A stretch of DNA of 35,710 bases from CAZFCK01 sp964517355 (GCA_964517355.1 CAZFCK010000020.1:1-35710); one strand, 5' to 3'. Positions 1 through 8,237 are shown, counted from the first letter of the stretch. The notes: a model not told the origin generated them from the sequence alone. Program-made: numbers and translations.

Positions 1-47
1 GGGAAATGCATAAGAGCATCTAGCGCTTTTCAAGCGTGAGATGCTCT
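1..47 (-). repeat. Dispersed structured element, copy A (cut by window start)
   Basis: This is the first 47 bases of the element in minus orientation. It contains the 5' hairpin (9-bp arms agagcatct/agatgctct around an inner cgctt/aagcg stem) and the following tatgcatttccc, then runs off the window. Bases 1-48 are the exact reverse complement of 35661-35708. It belongs to the same sequence subgroup as the copies at 16792 and 35662. It is the only one of the six copies in this orientation. Confidence 0.9.
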
Positions 48-303
48 AGGCCGTGCTACGACCGCGCCCAATGGCTGGAGTAATTAAAAAGGTTCTCCCC
101 CGGCCCCTTTCCCGCACTTTCAAATTCAGAGATCGTAAAAACAACTATCATCTTGATTTTTTTTGTTTATATTTTGTGGAGAGACTTTTCGGGGGCTTTA
201 TTTTACGACACGCCTCAGCACCACCGTTCGCAATTCGAATTTTTACCTTGATCGCGGGGCCAGAGGAGAGCTCCCCGGCGGGGTTTGGGGTGGAGCGCCA
301 CAC
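48..303. other. Non-coding stretch, no gene recognised
   Basis: Open frames of 60-84 codons occur on both strands, but none has a convincing ribosome binding site or a recognisable domain. The stretch includes an AT-rich patch (about 140-180) and a GC-rich patch (about 250-300). I see no tRNA or recognisable RNA structure. It lies between copy A and copy B of the dispersed element. Confidence 0.5.
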
Positions 304-408
304 TTGAGCATCAAAATTTTGAAAAAGTATAGATGCTCTTATGCATTTCCCTGAATAAATAAACATTGTTTCAGGTGTGATCCTTATCCAAAGGCGAAAA
401 TGCGCTAA
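304..408 (+). repeat. Dispersed structured element, copy B
   Basis: Full-length copy. The first hairpin has arms gagcatc (306-312) and gatgctc (332-338). The second has cctgaa (350-355) and ttcagg (370-375). The third is cctt/aagg near 382-393. The 3' end is atgcgctaa. This copy is the most divergent in the first hairpin loop, where it is A/T-rich. It lies 129 bp upstream of the symporter start. Confidence 0.88.
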
Positions 409-536
409 CCTATTTACAGTTTGTCCGCTCTAGGCCTTGCCCTTTTCCTTATGATGGAGGATGTTGCGGCATAATCGGCATTCGAGAAGGGAATTCCTCC
501 ATTATATCCATTCCCCCAACAAGGAGCAAAGGCATT

Positions 537-2807
537 ATGTGCAACGCCAAGTCCCTGCCTGCACTTTTCCTCTTTGTCTGCCTTTTGCTGTCCGCCGCGC
601 CAGCCTGGACCGTGACCGACGATATGCGGCAGCTGCAGGAAACCGGCGTATTGCGAATCGGGGTTCTTGGCATCGACGCCCCGCCCTTTGTCTTTGAGCG
701 TGGCGGCGAATTGTGCGGAGCGGATGTGGACATGGCCCGGGACTTCGCGGAGCAACTCGGGCTTCGACCGGAGTTCATCCGTATTCCCGGCAGCTACAAC
801 GAGCTTGTCGAGGCCGTGGCTGCCGACAAGGTGGACATGGGCATCTCGGAACTGACCAAAACGGTACGGCGTGCGCAAAGGGTGCTGTTCAGCAGATCGT
901 ACATGACCACGGGCTTCACGCTTCTGATCAACCGCGTGGTCGCCGCCAAGGCGCTCAGGAGCCAGGGCGCCTCGAAGACCGACGAAGTCGATTTCGTGAA
1001 GTTCCTCAACGCTCCCGGGTATACTATAGACACAGTGCGCGGTTCGGCCATGGTCGAGATGATGCAGGAGTTTTTTTCCGAGGCCACAGTGCGCACCACC
1101 ACTTCATGGTTGGAGAGCGCGGAGGATGTCTACAATGGCAAGGTCGATGCGGCCCTGCTGACGGACTCTTCATATTTGTCCATTTTCCACGCCATGCCCT
1201 CGCTGGGGTACAAGGTGGAAGCGCAGCCTTTGCCGATAAAAGACGCTCTGGCCATAGCCGTGCAGCCCAAGCTGCCCGACCTGTTGCGCCTGCTCAACGA
1301 TTATGTGGACGTTACGGCCGACAAACGCAAGACGACTCTCGCGGAGTTGGTGAACCGTTACTTTGGGGAGTCCGCAGCCCGGCCTCCGGACCGGGAGCCG
1401 GCGCCAGCGGCCACACCGGCAGGCGCAAAGCCCCTCTCCAGCCCCAGTTGGCTGCTGCTCGGCGGCATCCATGCCCTGGCCGCGTTTCTGCTTTGGCTGC
1501 TGGCGATTCGCCGCAGCCAGGGACTGCGCTGGCTGCTTAGCCCCTGGGCGGTGATCGGCGGGATGGTACTGGGGGGCGTCACAGGGGTACTTCATCCCGG
1601 TCTGGCCAGGTTTTTCTCTCAGCCCGCCGGGATCTACATGGATTTTTGGCGGTTGTGCGTACTGCCCATAATGATCGCAACTGTCGTCACGAGCATCTAC
1701 CGGTTGCTTGTGGACGGCGGCAACTCGCGTTTGGTGCGTCGTTTGCTGGTGGCGATTCCGGTTACGCTGATGTTGTTCGCTGTCCTGGGAGTCATGGTGG
1801 GAGTGGCGGGAAAGCCGGGGGCTGATTTCCCGGAGGAGGCCCAGTCGCTGCTGGTCAAAGACATGTCGGCATACGTGAACGCCATGGAGGAGCAGAGCGT
1901 CTTTGAGCAGGTTATGCAGATGGGACGCAACATCGTGCCGGACAATGCGTTGAAGCCTATTGTCGAGAACAAGAGCCTGGCGGTTCTTTTTGTCGCCTTG
2001 TCATTCGGGATCATGCTGGCGCGTTGCGATGCGGGGGGGCGGAAATCGGTGGTCAAGGCGCTGGACACGATTCTGGAAGCCTTTACCGGCATGATTCGTA
2101 TTTCGCTCTACCTGCTGCCGCTGGCGTTGTATGCCTTGGCCCTGGATTTCACCGCCCAGACGGGCCTGGAACTGTTGGGGGCGATTCTTAAGCTGGCGTT
2201 GTGCATGGGCCTGGGGCTGCTTCCCCCGCTTTTCTTTTCGATTGCCTCCCTTAGATTCCGCCTGCGTATTCCCATAGCGACAATCATGAGGGATTTCGGC
2301 CCGATGTTTCTGGTGGCTTTTTCTGCCCGGAGCAGCGTTATCGCCATGCCTCTGGGGCTGGAGGCGTTGAAGAAGCACCCGGTCATCAACCGGGATCAGG
2401 CCATGGCAGCCTTTCCACTGGCCCTGTTGCTCTGCCACGCGGGCGAGACCGTGTTCTTCAGCCTTACGCCGGTGTTCATCGGACAGGTGTTTCAGGTGCA
2501 TTTCACCCTGGGCCAGTACGCATTCATCGTTCTGGGGGCCGTGCTCAGCACAACGGCCTCCGCGGGCACGATCGGAATGTCGTTCGTCCTCTTGCTCTCA
2601 ATCGTCTGCGGTCCGTTGGGACTTCCGCTGGAGCCAGCGGTGATGGTGGGCATGGCCCTGATCGCCATCATTGACCCGCTTAACTCGGCAGTCCAGGCGA
2701 TGTTCGGCTGCGGCATGGCCAGCGTGCTCGTGGATGACGAATCCGTGGCGCAAACCATGGCGCCCGCGGCATCGCTCCCGCTTGAACAGCCCCAGTCGCA
2801 ACGCTGA
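537..2807 (+). CDS. Solute-binding domain fused to DAACS-family symporter
   Basis: A 756-residue inner-membrane transporter. Residues 1-24 form a signal peptide or first membrane anchor. Residues about 35-275 match an extracellular solute-binding protein family 3 domain (VLRIGVLGIDAPPF near 39-52). A Pro/Ala-rich linker covers 280-302. From about 305 to the end there are multiple membrane segments of the dicarboxylate/amino acid:cation symporter family. The serine-rich hairpin is recognisable as SARSS (596-600), and a late IIDPLNSAVQ stretch (D713) aligns with the family's substrate helix. By eye, the usual NMDGT motif is absent and the substrate-binding Arg is Asn. The start is supported by aaggag at 521-526, ten bases upstream. 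The gene stands alone between copies B and C of the dispersed element. The substrate is unknown, and an acidic amino acid is not assured. Confidence 0.88.
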   Translation: MCNAKSLPALFLFVCLLLSAAPAWTVTDDMRQLQETGVLRIGVLGIDAPPFVFERGGELCGADVDMARDFAEQLGLRPEFIRIPGSYNELVEAVAADKVDMGISELTKTVRRAQRVLFSRSYMTTGFTLLINRVVAAKALRSQGASKTDEVDFVKFLNAPGYTIDTVRGSAMVEMMQEFFSEATVRTTTSWLESAEDVYNGKVDAALLTDSSYLSIFHAMPSLGYKVEAQPLPIKDALAIAVQPKLPDLLRLLNDYVDVTADKRKTTLAELVNRYFGESAARPPDREPAPAATPAGAKPLSSPSWLLLGGIHALAAFLLWLLAIRRSQGLRWLLSPWAVIGGMVLGGVTGVLHPGLARFFSQPAGIYMDFWRLCVLPIMIATVVTSIYRLLVDGGNSRLVRRLLVAIPVTLMLFAVLGVMVGVAGKPGADFPEEAQSLLVKDMSAYVNAMEEQSVFEQVMQMGRNIVPDNALKPIVENKSLAVLFVALSFGIMLARCDAGGRKSVVKALDTILEAFTGMIRISLYLLPLALYALALDFTAQTGLELLGAILKLALCMGLGLLPPLFFSIASLRFRLRIPIATIMRDFGPMFLVAFSARSSVIAMPLGLEALKKHPVINRDQAMAAFPLALLLCHAGETVFFSLTPVFIGQVFQVHFTLGQYAFIVLGAVLSTTASAGTIGMSFVLLLSIVCGPLGLPLEPAVMVGMALIAIIDPLNSAVQAMFGCGMASVLVDDESVAQTMAPAASLPLEQPQSQR

Positions 2808-2839
2808 CTTAAAAAGCGGATGGGGATGAGGAGGGCGTT

Positions 2840-2942
2840 AGAGCATCTTAACGTTGAAAAAGTATAGATGCTCGTATGCATTTCTCTGAAACAATGAATA
2901 TTTTTTCAGGGGCGAGCCTTATCCAAAGGCGAAAACGCGTTA
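2840..2942 (+). repeat. Dispersed structured element, copy C
   Basis: Full-length copy just after the symporter stop. Its first hairpin (agagcatct/agatgctc) is identical to that of copy D, and the two copies are about 90% identical over their length. The terminal inverted repeats are ttagagcat at the 5' end and acgcgtta at the 3' end. A gcctt/aaggc hairpin lies near 2916-2930. Confidence 0.9.
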
Positions 2943-2973
2943 GGATAAAACGGAAAGAGAAGGAAGTGGTCAT

Positions 2974-3001
2974 GCATCTCTCTCGTCCTTGAGGGAGATG
3001 C
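2974..3001 (-). terminator. Hairpin after the EF-hand gene, possible terminator
   Basis: Arms gcatctc (2974-2980) and gagatgc (2995-3001) extend inward with a G-T pair and ctc/gag, about 11 bp in all around a short loop. It lies about 100 bp past the stop of the minus-strand EF-hand gene. Read on the minus strand it is followed by a pyrimidine-rich run rather than a pure T tract, so the terminator role is tentative. Confidence 0.4.
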
Positions 3002-3104
3002 CCTCTGGTGGAAACGCCCGACCGTATGGCCTCGCCAAACGGCCGTGGGGCATGCGCCGGGGAGTACCAGGCGTCAACGCGCAGGCCGCGGGACGAATCC
3101 GTGG

Positions 3105-3842
3105 TCAAATCATCTGCGCCTGATAGGCCCGCATGGCGAGACGATTCGTCAGACCGGACGCCGTGCCGCCCATGCTTTGAAATACGGAATTCAGGCTGTT
3201 GTCGCCCTCATTATAGGCCTGGAGCAGCTCGTCGAAACTGACCACGCCGTCCTTGTTCAAATCGTATTCATCGTACTCTTCTTCACTTTGCGCGCCGGAG
3301 GAACCTGTCTCAGAGGCCTGGGCATTCGATCCGGGTGGCGGCGCGGACATGCCTTGGGCCATGTTCGCCTCCATGTCCGTGCTCAGTTCCTCGGCTGTGA
3401 TGAATCCGTCGCCGTCCGTGTCTATGGAATTGAACGTGTCCTCGTCAAGAGGGGTTTCATCGAGACTCAACACGCCGTCGCCGTCCGCATCGTCATTTTC
3501 GATGATGGACGCGGCCAGTTCGCCGGTGTCGATGTCTTGCATCTTCAAGGTCAGTTGCCCCATAAACGCGCTCCTGGCGTTCATATGCTTCTGGGCGTCG
3601 GCACTCAACTCTTCCGCAGAGATGAATCCGTCGCCGTCCGCGTCTATGGAATTGAACCTGTCCTCGTCAAGAGGGGTTTCGTCGAGACTGAGCAGACCGT
3701 CGCCGTCCGCATCGTCTTTCTCTACGATAGAAGCGGCGATGTCATCTGAACTCGGGCCGCTGTTTCTTGACGAGTTCATACTCTGGTTGATGTTATATCC
3801 TACGCCAAAGACGCTGGATCCACTTACCGCTGCGATGCTCAT
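3105..3842 (-). CDS. Five-EF-hand calcium-binding protein
   Basis: A 245-residue acidic protein with five canonical EF-hand loops: DADGDGLLSLDE, DADGDGFISAEE, DADGDGVLSLDE, DTDGDGFITAEE and DLNKDGVVSFDE. Loops 1-2 and 3-4 form two near-identical pairs of about 75 residues. At DNA level, 3401-3496 and 3622-3717 are almost the same sequence, pointing to a recent in-frame duplication. No clear Sec signal peptide or membrane segment is visible. The N-terminus is Ser/Asn-rich. The start is supported by aaggag upstream of 3842. The gene stands alone between copies C and D of the dispersed element. Calcium binding is well supported, but the partner and the cell location are unknown. Confidence 0.85.
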   Translation of the reverse strand: MSIAAVSGSSVFGVGYNINQSMNSSRNSGPSSDDIAASIVEKDDADGDGLLSLDETPLDEDRFNSIDADGDGFISAEELSADAQKHMNARSAFMGQLTLKMQDIDTGELAASIIENDDADGDGVLSLDETPLDEDTFNSIDTDGDGFITAEELSTDMEANMAQGMSAPPPGSNAQASETGSSGAQSEEEYDEYDLNKDGVVSFDELLQAYNEGDNSLNSVFQSMGGTASGLTNRLAMRAYQAQMI

Positions 3843-3982
3843 GCCATTCTCCTTTTGGCCAATAGGGAATGTAAAGCGGCAAAAATTGCCGACCGCATTT
3901 CACCATTTGTGATAAGCAAATACCTCGCCATGACTCGGAGAGTTGAAAGAACGCCGAAGGGCTGTATGGCCAGATGAGGGAA

Positions 3983-4001
3983 AAGCCCGTGGGCCGGGCT
4001 T
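3983..4001 (-). terminator. Possible intrinsic terminator or leader attenuator (minus strand)
   Basis: Perfect 7-bp arms aagcccg (3983-3989) and cgggctt (3995-4001) enclose a 5-base loop. On the minus strand the hairpin is followed by ttttccc. It could stop read-through from the liv operon, or act as an attenuator in the EF-hand leader about 140 bases before that start codon. Confidence 0.4.
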
Positions 4002-4037
4002 GCACACCGCGCGGGACGACGCAAGGGTAAACGGATA

Positions 4038-4056
4038 CCGGGCAAAATTTTCCCGG
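4038..4056. other. GC-clamped hairpin
   Basis: ccggg, then c, aaaa, tttt and cccgg form a nearly perfect palindrome with 5-bp GC arms and an A/T core. It lies 37 bp from the hairpin at 3983-4001. Its function is unknown. Confidence 0.35.
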
Positions 4057-4170
4057 ACGCTGCAAGCGAATCGTCCGATTATTCCGGCAATGCCACCGGG
4101 AGTAACCGTTGGGGCCGCAAGGGGGGCTACCCGGCTTCAGACGGATGGCCGTATTGGGCTCATTGGCGTA

Positions 4171-4274
4171 AGAGCATCTTAACGTTGAAAAAGTATAGAT
4201 GCTCGTATGCGTTTCCCTGAAACAATGAACATTGCTTCAGGGGCGAGCCTTATCCGAAGACGAAATTGCGCTGA
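4171..4274 (+). repeat. Dispersed structured element, copy D
   Basis: Full-length copy in the same orientation and sequence subgroup as copy C, so the EF-hand gene is bracketed by two direct copies. The second hairpin is cctgaaacaatg paired with cattgcttcagg, with one A-C mismatch. The third hairpin is weakened (gcctt/aagac). Confidence 0.9.
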
Positions 4275-4346
4275 CACCATACTACACCAGAAAACGATAG
4301 GTTATAACTACGTAAAATTATGAAGTTTAGGAAGGGGAGAGCGCAA

Positions 4347-4382
4347 GAGAGGGGAAACCCTTTTCAACGGGTCTCCCCTCTC
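4347..4382. terminator. Strong hairpin terminator after the liv operon
   Basis: The 14-bp arms gagaggggaaaccc (4347-4360) and gggtctcccctctc (4369-4382) have a single mismatch and an 8-base loop. On the plus strand they are followed by gcgttttcgttt. It lies 80 bp past the livF stop (minus strand) and is the likely transcription end for that operon, although the T-rich side faces plus. Confidence 0.55.
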
Positions 4383-4461
4383 GCGTTTTCGTTTCCGACG
4401 AAGTACGGAACACGCTCTCGTCATTCTCCGGAGGCGTGCCGGTTTTCAGAATTATGAACTG

Positions 4462-5178
4462 TTATCCACCAAGATAGGCCTTTGTGACTTCCGGGTCGTT
4501 GAGCAGGTCCTCGGACTTGCCTTGGGCCACCACTTCGCCGGTTTCCAGCACGTAGGCGCGGTTGGCGAATTTCAGGGCCGCGCGGGCGTTCTGCTCCACG
4601 AGCAGGATGGTGGTGCCTTCCTGGTTGATTTCCTTAAGGGATTGGAACACGCGCTGCATGAGCAGGGGCGAGAGCCCCATGGACGGTTCGTCCAGGATCA
4701 TGAGTTTTCGCGCGCTGATAAAGGCGCGGGAGATGGCCAGCATTTGCTGCTCGCCCCCTGACAGGGTCCCGGCCTTCTGGATCTTCCGTTCCTCGAGCCT
4801 GGGGAAGATGGCGAACATGCGCTGGATGTCTTCTTCTATTTGTTTTTTATCCTTGCGGGCAAAAGCGGCCAGCTGCATGTTCTCCAGCACGGTGAGATTG
4901 CCGAAGAGGCGGCGCCCCTCCGGGACGTGGGAGATTCCCAGCTGGGAGACCACCTTGTCCGGCTGGTACTTCAGAAGATCGTGTCCGTCAAAGGTCATGG
5001 CGGAACCCGGCTCCACGGGAATCACGCGGGAAATGGCGCGCAAGGTGGAACTTTTACCGGCGCCGTTCGCGCCGATGATGGTCACGATTTCGCCTTTATC
5101 GATGGTGAAATCCACGCCGTGCAAGGCCCTGATCCGGCCGTAGGACACCCGCAGGTTTTTTACGGTAAGCAGCATCAT
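4462..5178 (-). CDS. livF: Branched-chain amino-acid-type ABC transporter ATPase LivF
   Basis: A 238-residue cytoplasmic ATPase, the second nucleotide-binding subunit of a branched-chain amino-acid-type importer. Walker A GANGAGKS is at residues 36-43, the signature LSGGEQQ near 139 and Walker B LMILDEP near 160. HVPEGRRLF after the Q-loop region is typical of LivF. The start overlaps the livG stop by four bases (ATGA-type overlap), indicating translational coupling. It is the last gene of livKHMGF and is followed by a strong hairpin at 4347-4382. Confidence 0.95.
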   Translation of the reverse strand: MMLLTVKNLRVSYGRIRALHGVDFTIDKGEIVTIIGANGAGKSSTLRAISRVIPVEPGSAMTFDGHDLLKYQPDKVVSQLGISHVPEGRRLFGNLTVLENMQLAAFARKDKKQIEEDIQRMFAIFPRLEERKIQKAGTLSGGEQQMLAISRAFISARKLMILDEPSMGLSPLLMQRVFQSLKEINQEGTTILLVEQNARAALKFANRAYVLETGEVVAQGKSEDLLNDPEVTKAYLGG

Positions 5179-5945
5179 TCAACCCTTTCTTCGCCCAGAT
5201 AGGCCTCTATCACTTTGGGATTGTTCAAAACTTCCCTGGGTTCGCCTTCGGCCAGCACTTCGCCGAAGAACAGGCTCTGCACGCGCGTGCACAGATCCGT
5301 AACCACGCGCAAACGGTGCTCGATAAGGAAGATGGCCAAACCGAAATCCTGGTGCACCTTGCGCACGACAGCGATCATGTCGTGCATTTCTTCCGGCGTC
5401 ATGCCCACGGTGGGCTCGTCCAGAAAGAGCAGGGAGGGCTCGGTGACGAGCGCGCGGGCCATTTCCACGCGCCTTGCCGCGCCGTAGGGCAGATTGACGA
5501 CCCACTGGTCGGCGAATTGCGCCACGTTCATCAGCTTCAGATAACGCATGGAAAGCGCTCTTGTTTCTTCTTCCTGGCGGCGGCGTTTGGCCGTATCCAG
5601 GAACGCGCCGAGCAATCCGTAGCTGAGTTTGGAATAGCGGGCCATCATCACGTGTTCAAGCACGCTCATATGCCGCCACAGACGCATTTCCTGGAAGGTT
5701 CTGGCCACGCCCATGGACGCGATTTCATTGGGGCGCAGGCCCACGATATTGCGGCCGTTGAAGACCACGCGCCCTTCGGTGGGGCGGTAAACGCCGGTGA
5801 TGAGATTGAATATGGTCGTCTTGCCCGCGCCGTTGGGCCCGATGAGGCCCACGATCTCGCCCTTGTCAATGCTGAGGTTGTAATCATTGACCGCGCGCAG
5901 GCCGCCGAAGTTGTGGCTCATTTCGTGTACTTCGAGAAGTGCCAT
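5175..5945 (-). CDS. livG: Branched-chain amino-acid-type ABC transporter ATPase LivG
   Basis: A 256-residue ATPase of the high-affinity branched-chain amino-acid-type importer. Walker A GPNGAGKT lies near residue 35 and Walker B LLFLDEP near 170. The signature is the LivG-type variant LPYGAARRVEMA rather than LSGGQ. VARTFQEMRLW is the typical LivG Q-loop region. The C-terminal VIEAYLG tail is characteristic of LivG proteins. It starts six bases after the livM stop and overlaps livF. It pairs with LivF beneath the LivHM permease. Confidence 0.95.
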   Translation of the reverse strand: MALLEVHEMSHNFGGLRAVNDYNLSIDKGEIVGLIGPNGAGKTTIFNLITGVYRPTEGRVVFNGRNIVGLRPNEIASMGVARTFQEMRLWRHMSVLEHVMMARYSKLSYGLLGAFLDTAKRRRQEEETRALSMRYLKLMNVAQFADQWVVNLPYGAARRVEMARALVTEPSLLFLDEPTVGMTPEEMHDMIAVVRKVHQDFGLAIFLIEHRLRVVTDLCTRVQSLFFGEVLAEGEPREVLNNPKVIEAYLGEERVE

Positions 5946-5951
5946 GGCGCA

Positions 5952-7253
5952 TCACCCCTTTGCTTGGACCTTGCGAGGCTTGAGGATCTCGCGCAGGTTG
6001 AATTCCTTGAACGCCACCAGGCCTGTGGGGCGGTAGATCATGACCAGGATCAGCAGCAAGGGGATGCATATCCACTTGAAGATTTCCAAGGGTCTGAGCA
6101 TTTCGCCCAGCATGCTGATGCTCACCGCCCCCACAACCGAACCGTACACGGAATTCAGGCCGCCGAAGTAGACCATGGCCAGCATTTCGGCGAGCTTTTG
6201 CACGCCGAAGGTGGCGGGGTTCACGTACCGCAGGACGTGGGCGAAGAGCCCCCCGGCGACGCCGGCCCAGAACGCAGCGAACATGAACGCGGTCATTTTG
6301 GTTTTGCGCGTGTCCACGGTCATGGCTTCGGCCGCGCTTTCATCGTCGCGTACCGCGTTCAGCGCCTTGCCCAGGGTACAGGTCACGAAGTTGTTCATGA
6401 CCCAGATGCCGAAACAGACCACCAGAAAGACCATGGGCAGCGTCGCCCAGTCCGGCTGGTTGCCCAGTCCGCGAGGGCCGCCCAAAAATTCCAGGTTTTC
6501 GATCAGGCTTTTGACGATGAACAGGAAGGCCAGGGAAATGATGGCCAGGTAGTCCCCGCGCGTTTTGAACGAGGGAATGGCGATGATCAGAGCCCCCAGC
6601 GCCGCGACAATGCCTCCGAAAAAGAGGCCGACGGGGTAGAAGGCTATGGTCCATTCGCCGGAGAGCAGCGCCTTGCCGAATATCTGGTCGTTGGCGAAGA
6701 TGCCCACGGTGAACAGGCTGGTGGCGTAGGCGCCCAGGGCCATGAACCCGGGGTGGGAGCAGGAAAATTCGCCCATGTAGCCGTTGATCAGGTTCAGGCT
6801 CAGGGTCAGGAGTATGGCGATGAGCATGAGCTTGAGCGTGACCAGTCTGTAATCGCTGATGTCGGTCCAGATATGGAAAATGGCGTAGAGCAGCGCCAGA
6901 TGGATGGCCACGGACACGGGAAACGACAGGCGCATGAGCGCCCCCGACAGGCTGTTGGTCAAGGGGGCGAAGAGCTTGCCCAAGGCGAGAATGGGCAGGA
7001 CGTAGACCAGCGCCACGAAAAGCAGGGTGCCGGGCATCAGGGCCGGAGTCTTGAGCATGATCATCAGGCCGAAAAGCACGGGTACTTTGGGCAGGCCGAG
7101 TCCGTGGGCCAGGGGGGTGCCGGCAAAGTGCTCGATGAGCACGGCGACCAGTGCGGCCGTGAACCAGCCCAGAAGCGGCACTTCGGCGAACGCCGCCAGG
7201 AAGCGGCTGTACCACTTGGCCGGATGAGAGGCCGTATTGCCTTGTGTTGTCAT
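5952..7253 (-). CDS. livM: Branched-chain amino-acid-type ABC transporter permease LivM
   Basis: A 433-residue integral membrane permease. The conserved LivM core runs from about residue 125 (LNLINGYMGEFSCSHPGFMALGAY split over two helices) to near the C-terminus, including the cytoplasmic GGLNSVYGSVVGA loop. Residues 1-120 add about three extra hydrophobic segments before the core, a common arrangement in long LivM forms. It lies between livH (54-bp gap) and livG (6-bp gap) and should form the membrane channel with LivH. Confidence 0.93.
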   Translation of the reverse strand: MTTQGNTASHPAKWYSRFLAAFAEVPLLGWFTAALVAVLIEHFAGTPLAHGLGLPKVPVLFGLMIMLKTPALMPGTLLFVALVYVLPILALGKLFAPLTNSLSGALMRLSFPVSVAIHLALLYAIFHIWTDISDYRLVTLKLMLIAILLTLSLNLINGYMGEFSCSHPGFMALGAYATSLFTVGIFANDQIFGKALLSGEWTIAFYPVGLFFGGIVAALGALIIAIPSFKTRGDYLAIISLAFLFIVKSLIENLEFLGGPRGLGNQPDWATLPMVFLVVCFGIWVMNNFVTCTLGKALNAVRDDESAAEAMTVDTRKTKMTAFMFAAFWAGVAGGLFAHVLRYVNPATFGVQKLAEMLAMVYFGGLNSVYGSVVGAVSISMLGEMLRPLEIFKWICIPLLLILVMIYRPTGLVAFKEFNLREILKPRKVQAKG

Positions 7254-7307
7254 AATAGTCGTCCCTTCACAGCTTGAAACGATGTGAGCATAAGGAAAAA
7301 GGTGTTA

Positions 7308-8237
7308 CTACAACCGGAGCTTGGCGCTGTACGGTTCGCCGAAAAATCCGTGCGGCCTGAAGACCAGGATCACCAGGATGATGGAATAGGCGATGAGGTC
7401 GCGCAGGGTCGACGGAAAGATCATGGCCACGAAGATTTCGATGAACCCCAGTAAAAAACCGGCGAGCGTCGCGCCCATAATGGAGCCTCGTCCCCCGAGA
7501 ATGGCGGCCACAAAGGCCTTCCAGCCGAAGACGATGCCCATGTAGGGATCGAGCACGGGATAGGCGATGCCGAACATGATGCCTGCCACGGCGGCCAGGC
7601 CGGATCCGATGGCGAAGGTCAGGGCCGCGATGCGGTTCAGGGGCACGCCGAGCAAGGGCACGACCACGAAATCAAAGGCCATGGCGCGCATGGCCATGCC
7701 CCATTTCGTTTTGCGCACGAAAAAGTGCATGCCGAGCATCATGAGCAGAGAGACGCCCACAATCATGATTTTTTTGCTGGTGATGAAGACGCCGCCGATG
7801 TCGAAGGTGGAGGTGGCCATGAGCGTGGGGAAGCGGACGCGCTGCCCACCCATGATGGCGAGGACCGCGGTTTCCAGGATGATGCCGATCATCAGGCCGG
7901 TGATGGCCGCGGAAGCGCGGGGAGCGCCACGCAAGGGGCGGTAGCCCACGCGCTCCACGGTGACGCCGAGCAGGGACGTCAGCAACACCGAGGAAAGCAC
8001 CGTGAACCCGAGCATCAGCCAGTTCGGCATGCCCAGGGCCCAGGCGCCGTTCAATCCGATGAGCATCGTGGCCGTGCCGAATCCGATGTAGGTGCCGACC
8101 ATGAAGATGTCGCCGTGAGCGAAGTTGAACAACATCAGGATGGAATAGACCATGGAGTAGCCGAGGGCGATGATGGCGTAGAAACTGCCCCATTGCAGCG
8201 CATTGATCACGTTTTGCATGAAGAAGGTGAACGACAT
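7308..8237 (-). CDS. livH: Branched-chain amino-acid-type ABC transporter permease LivH
   Basis: A 309-residue permease with about eight hydrophobic helices. LivH hallmarks include YAIIALGYSMVYSILMLFNFAHGD near the N-terminus (residues 20-43), GYRPLRGAPR and GGRGSIMGA. The start has aggag upstream on the minus strand. It follows livK after a 129-bp gap. It forms the translocation path with LivM. Confidence 0.94.
   Translation of the reverse strand: MSFTFFMQNVINALQWGSFYAIIALGYSMVYSILMLFNFAHGDIFMVGTYIGFGTATMLIGLNGAWALGMPNWLMLGFTVLSSVLLTSLLGVTVERVGYRPLRGAPRASAAITGLMIGIILETAVLAIMGGQRVRFPTLMATSTFDIGGVFITSKKIMIVGVSLLMMLGMHFFVRKTKWGMAMRAMAFDFVVVPLLGVPLNRIAALTFAIGSGLAAVAGIMFGIAYPVLDPYMGIVFGWKAFVAAILGGRGSIMGATLAGFLLGFIEIFVAMIFPSTLRDLIAYSIILVILVFRPHGFFGEPYSAKLRL

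Larger units (their letters stand above)
3843..4170. other. Non-coding region upstream of the EF-hand gene with strong hairpins
   Basis: No gene is recognised. The region holds a perfect 6-bp palindrome cggcaa/ttgccg (3877-3891) just upstream of the EF-hand ribosome binding site, a smaller inverted repeat atttg/caaat (about 3903-3919), and two further hairpins at 3983-4001 and 4038-4056. I compared it with common riboswitch consensus motifs (c-di-GMP, cobalamin, FMN, TPP) and could not match any. Confidence 0.45.

Noticed and set aside
53..307. An 84-codon plus-strand frame at the left end
   Set aside because: It has no ribosome binding site and no domain, and its base composition shifts midway; I treat it as non-coding.
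3960..4140. Possible c-di-GMP, cobalamin or FMN riboswitch upstream of the EF-hand gene
   Set aside because: Fragments such as acgcaagggtaaac look suggestive, but the conserved blocks and their order do not match any class I know.
3943..4182. Short plus-strand frame between the EF-hand gene and liv
   Set aside because: It overlaps several hairpins and runs into copy D of the repeat, with no sign of coding.
5316..7277. A 653-codon plus-strand frame opposite livG-livM
   Set aside because: It is antisense to clear ABC transporter genes and its composition is that of a shadow frame (runs of His, Gln, Glu, Gly).
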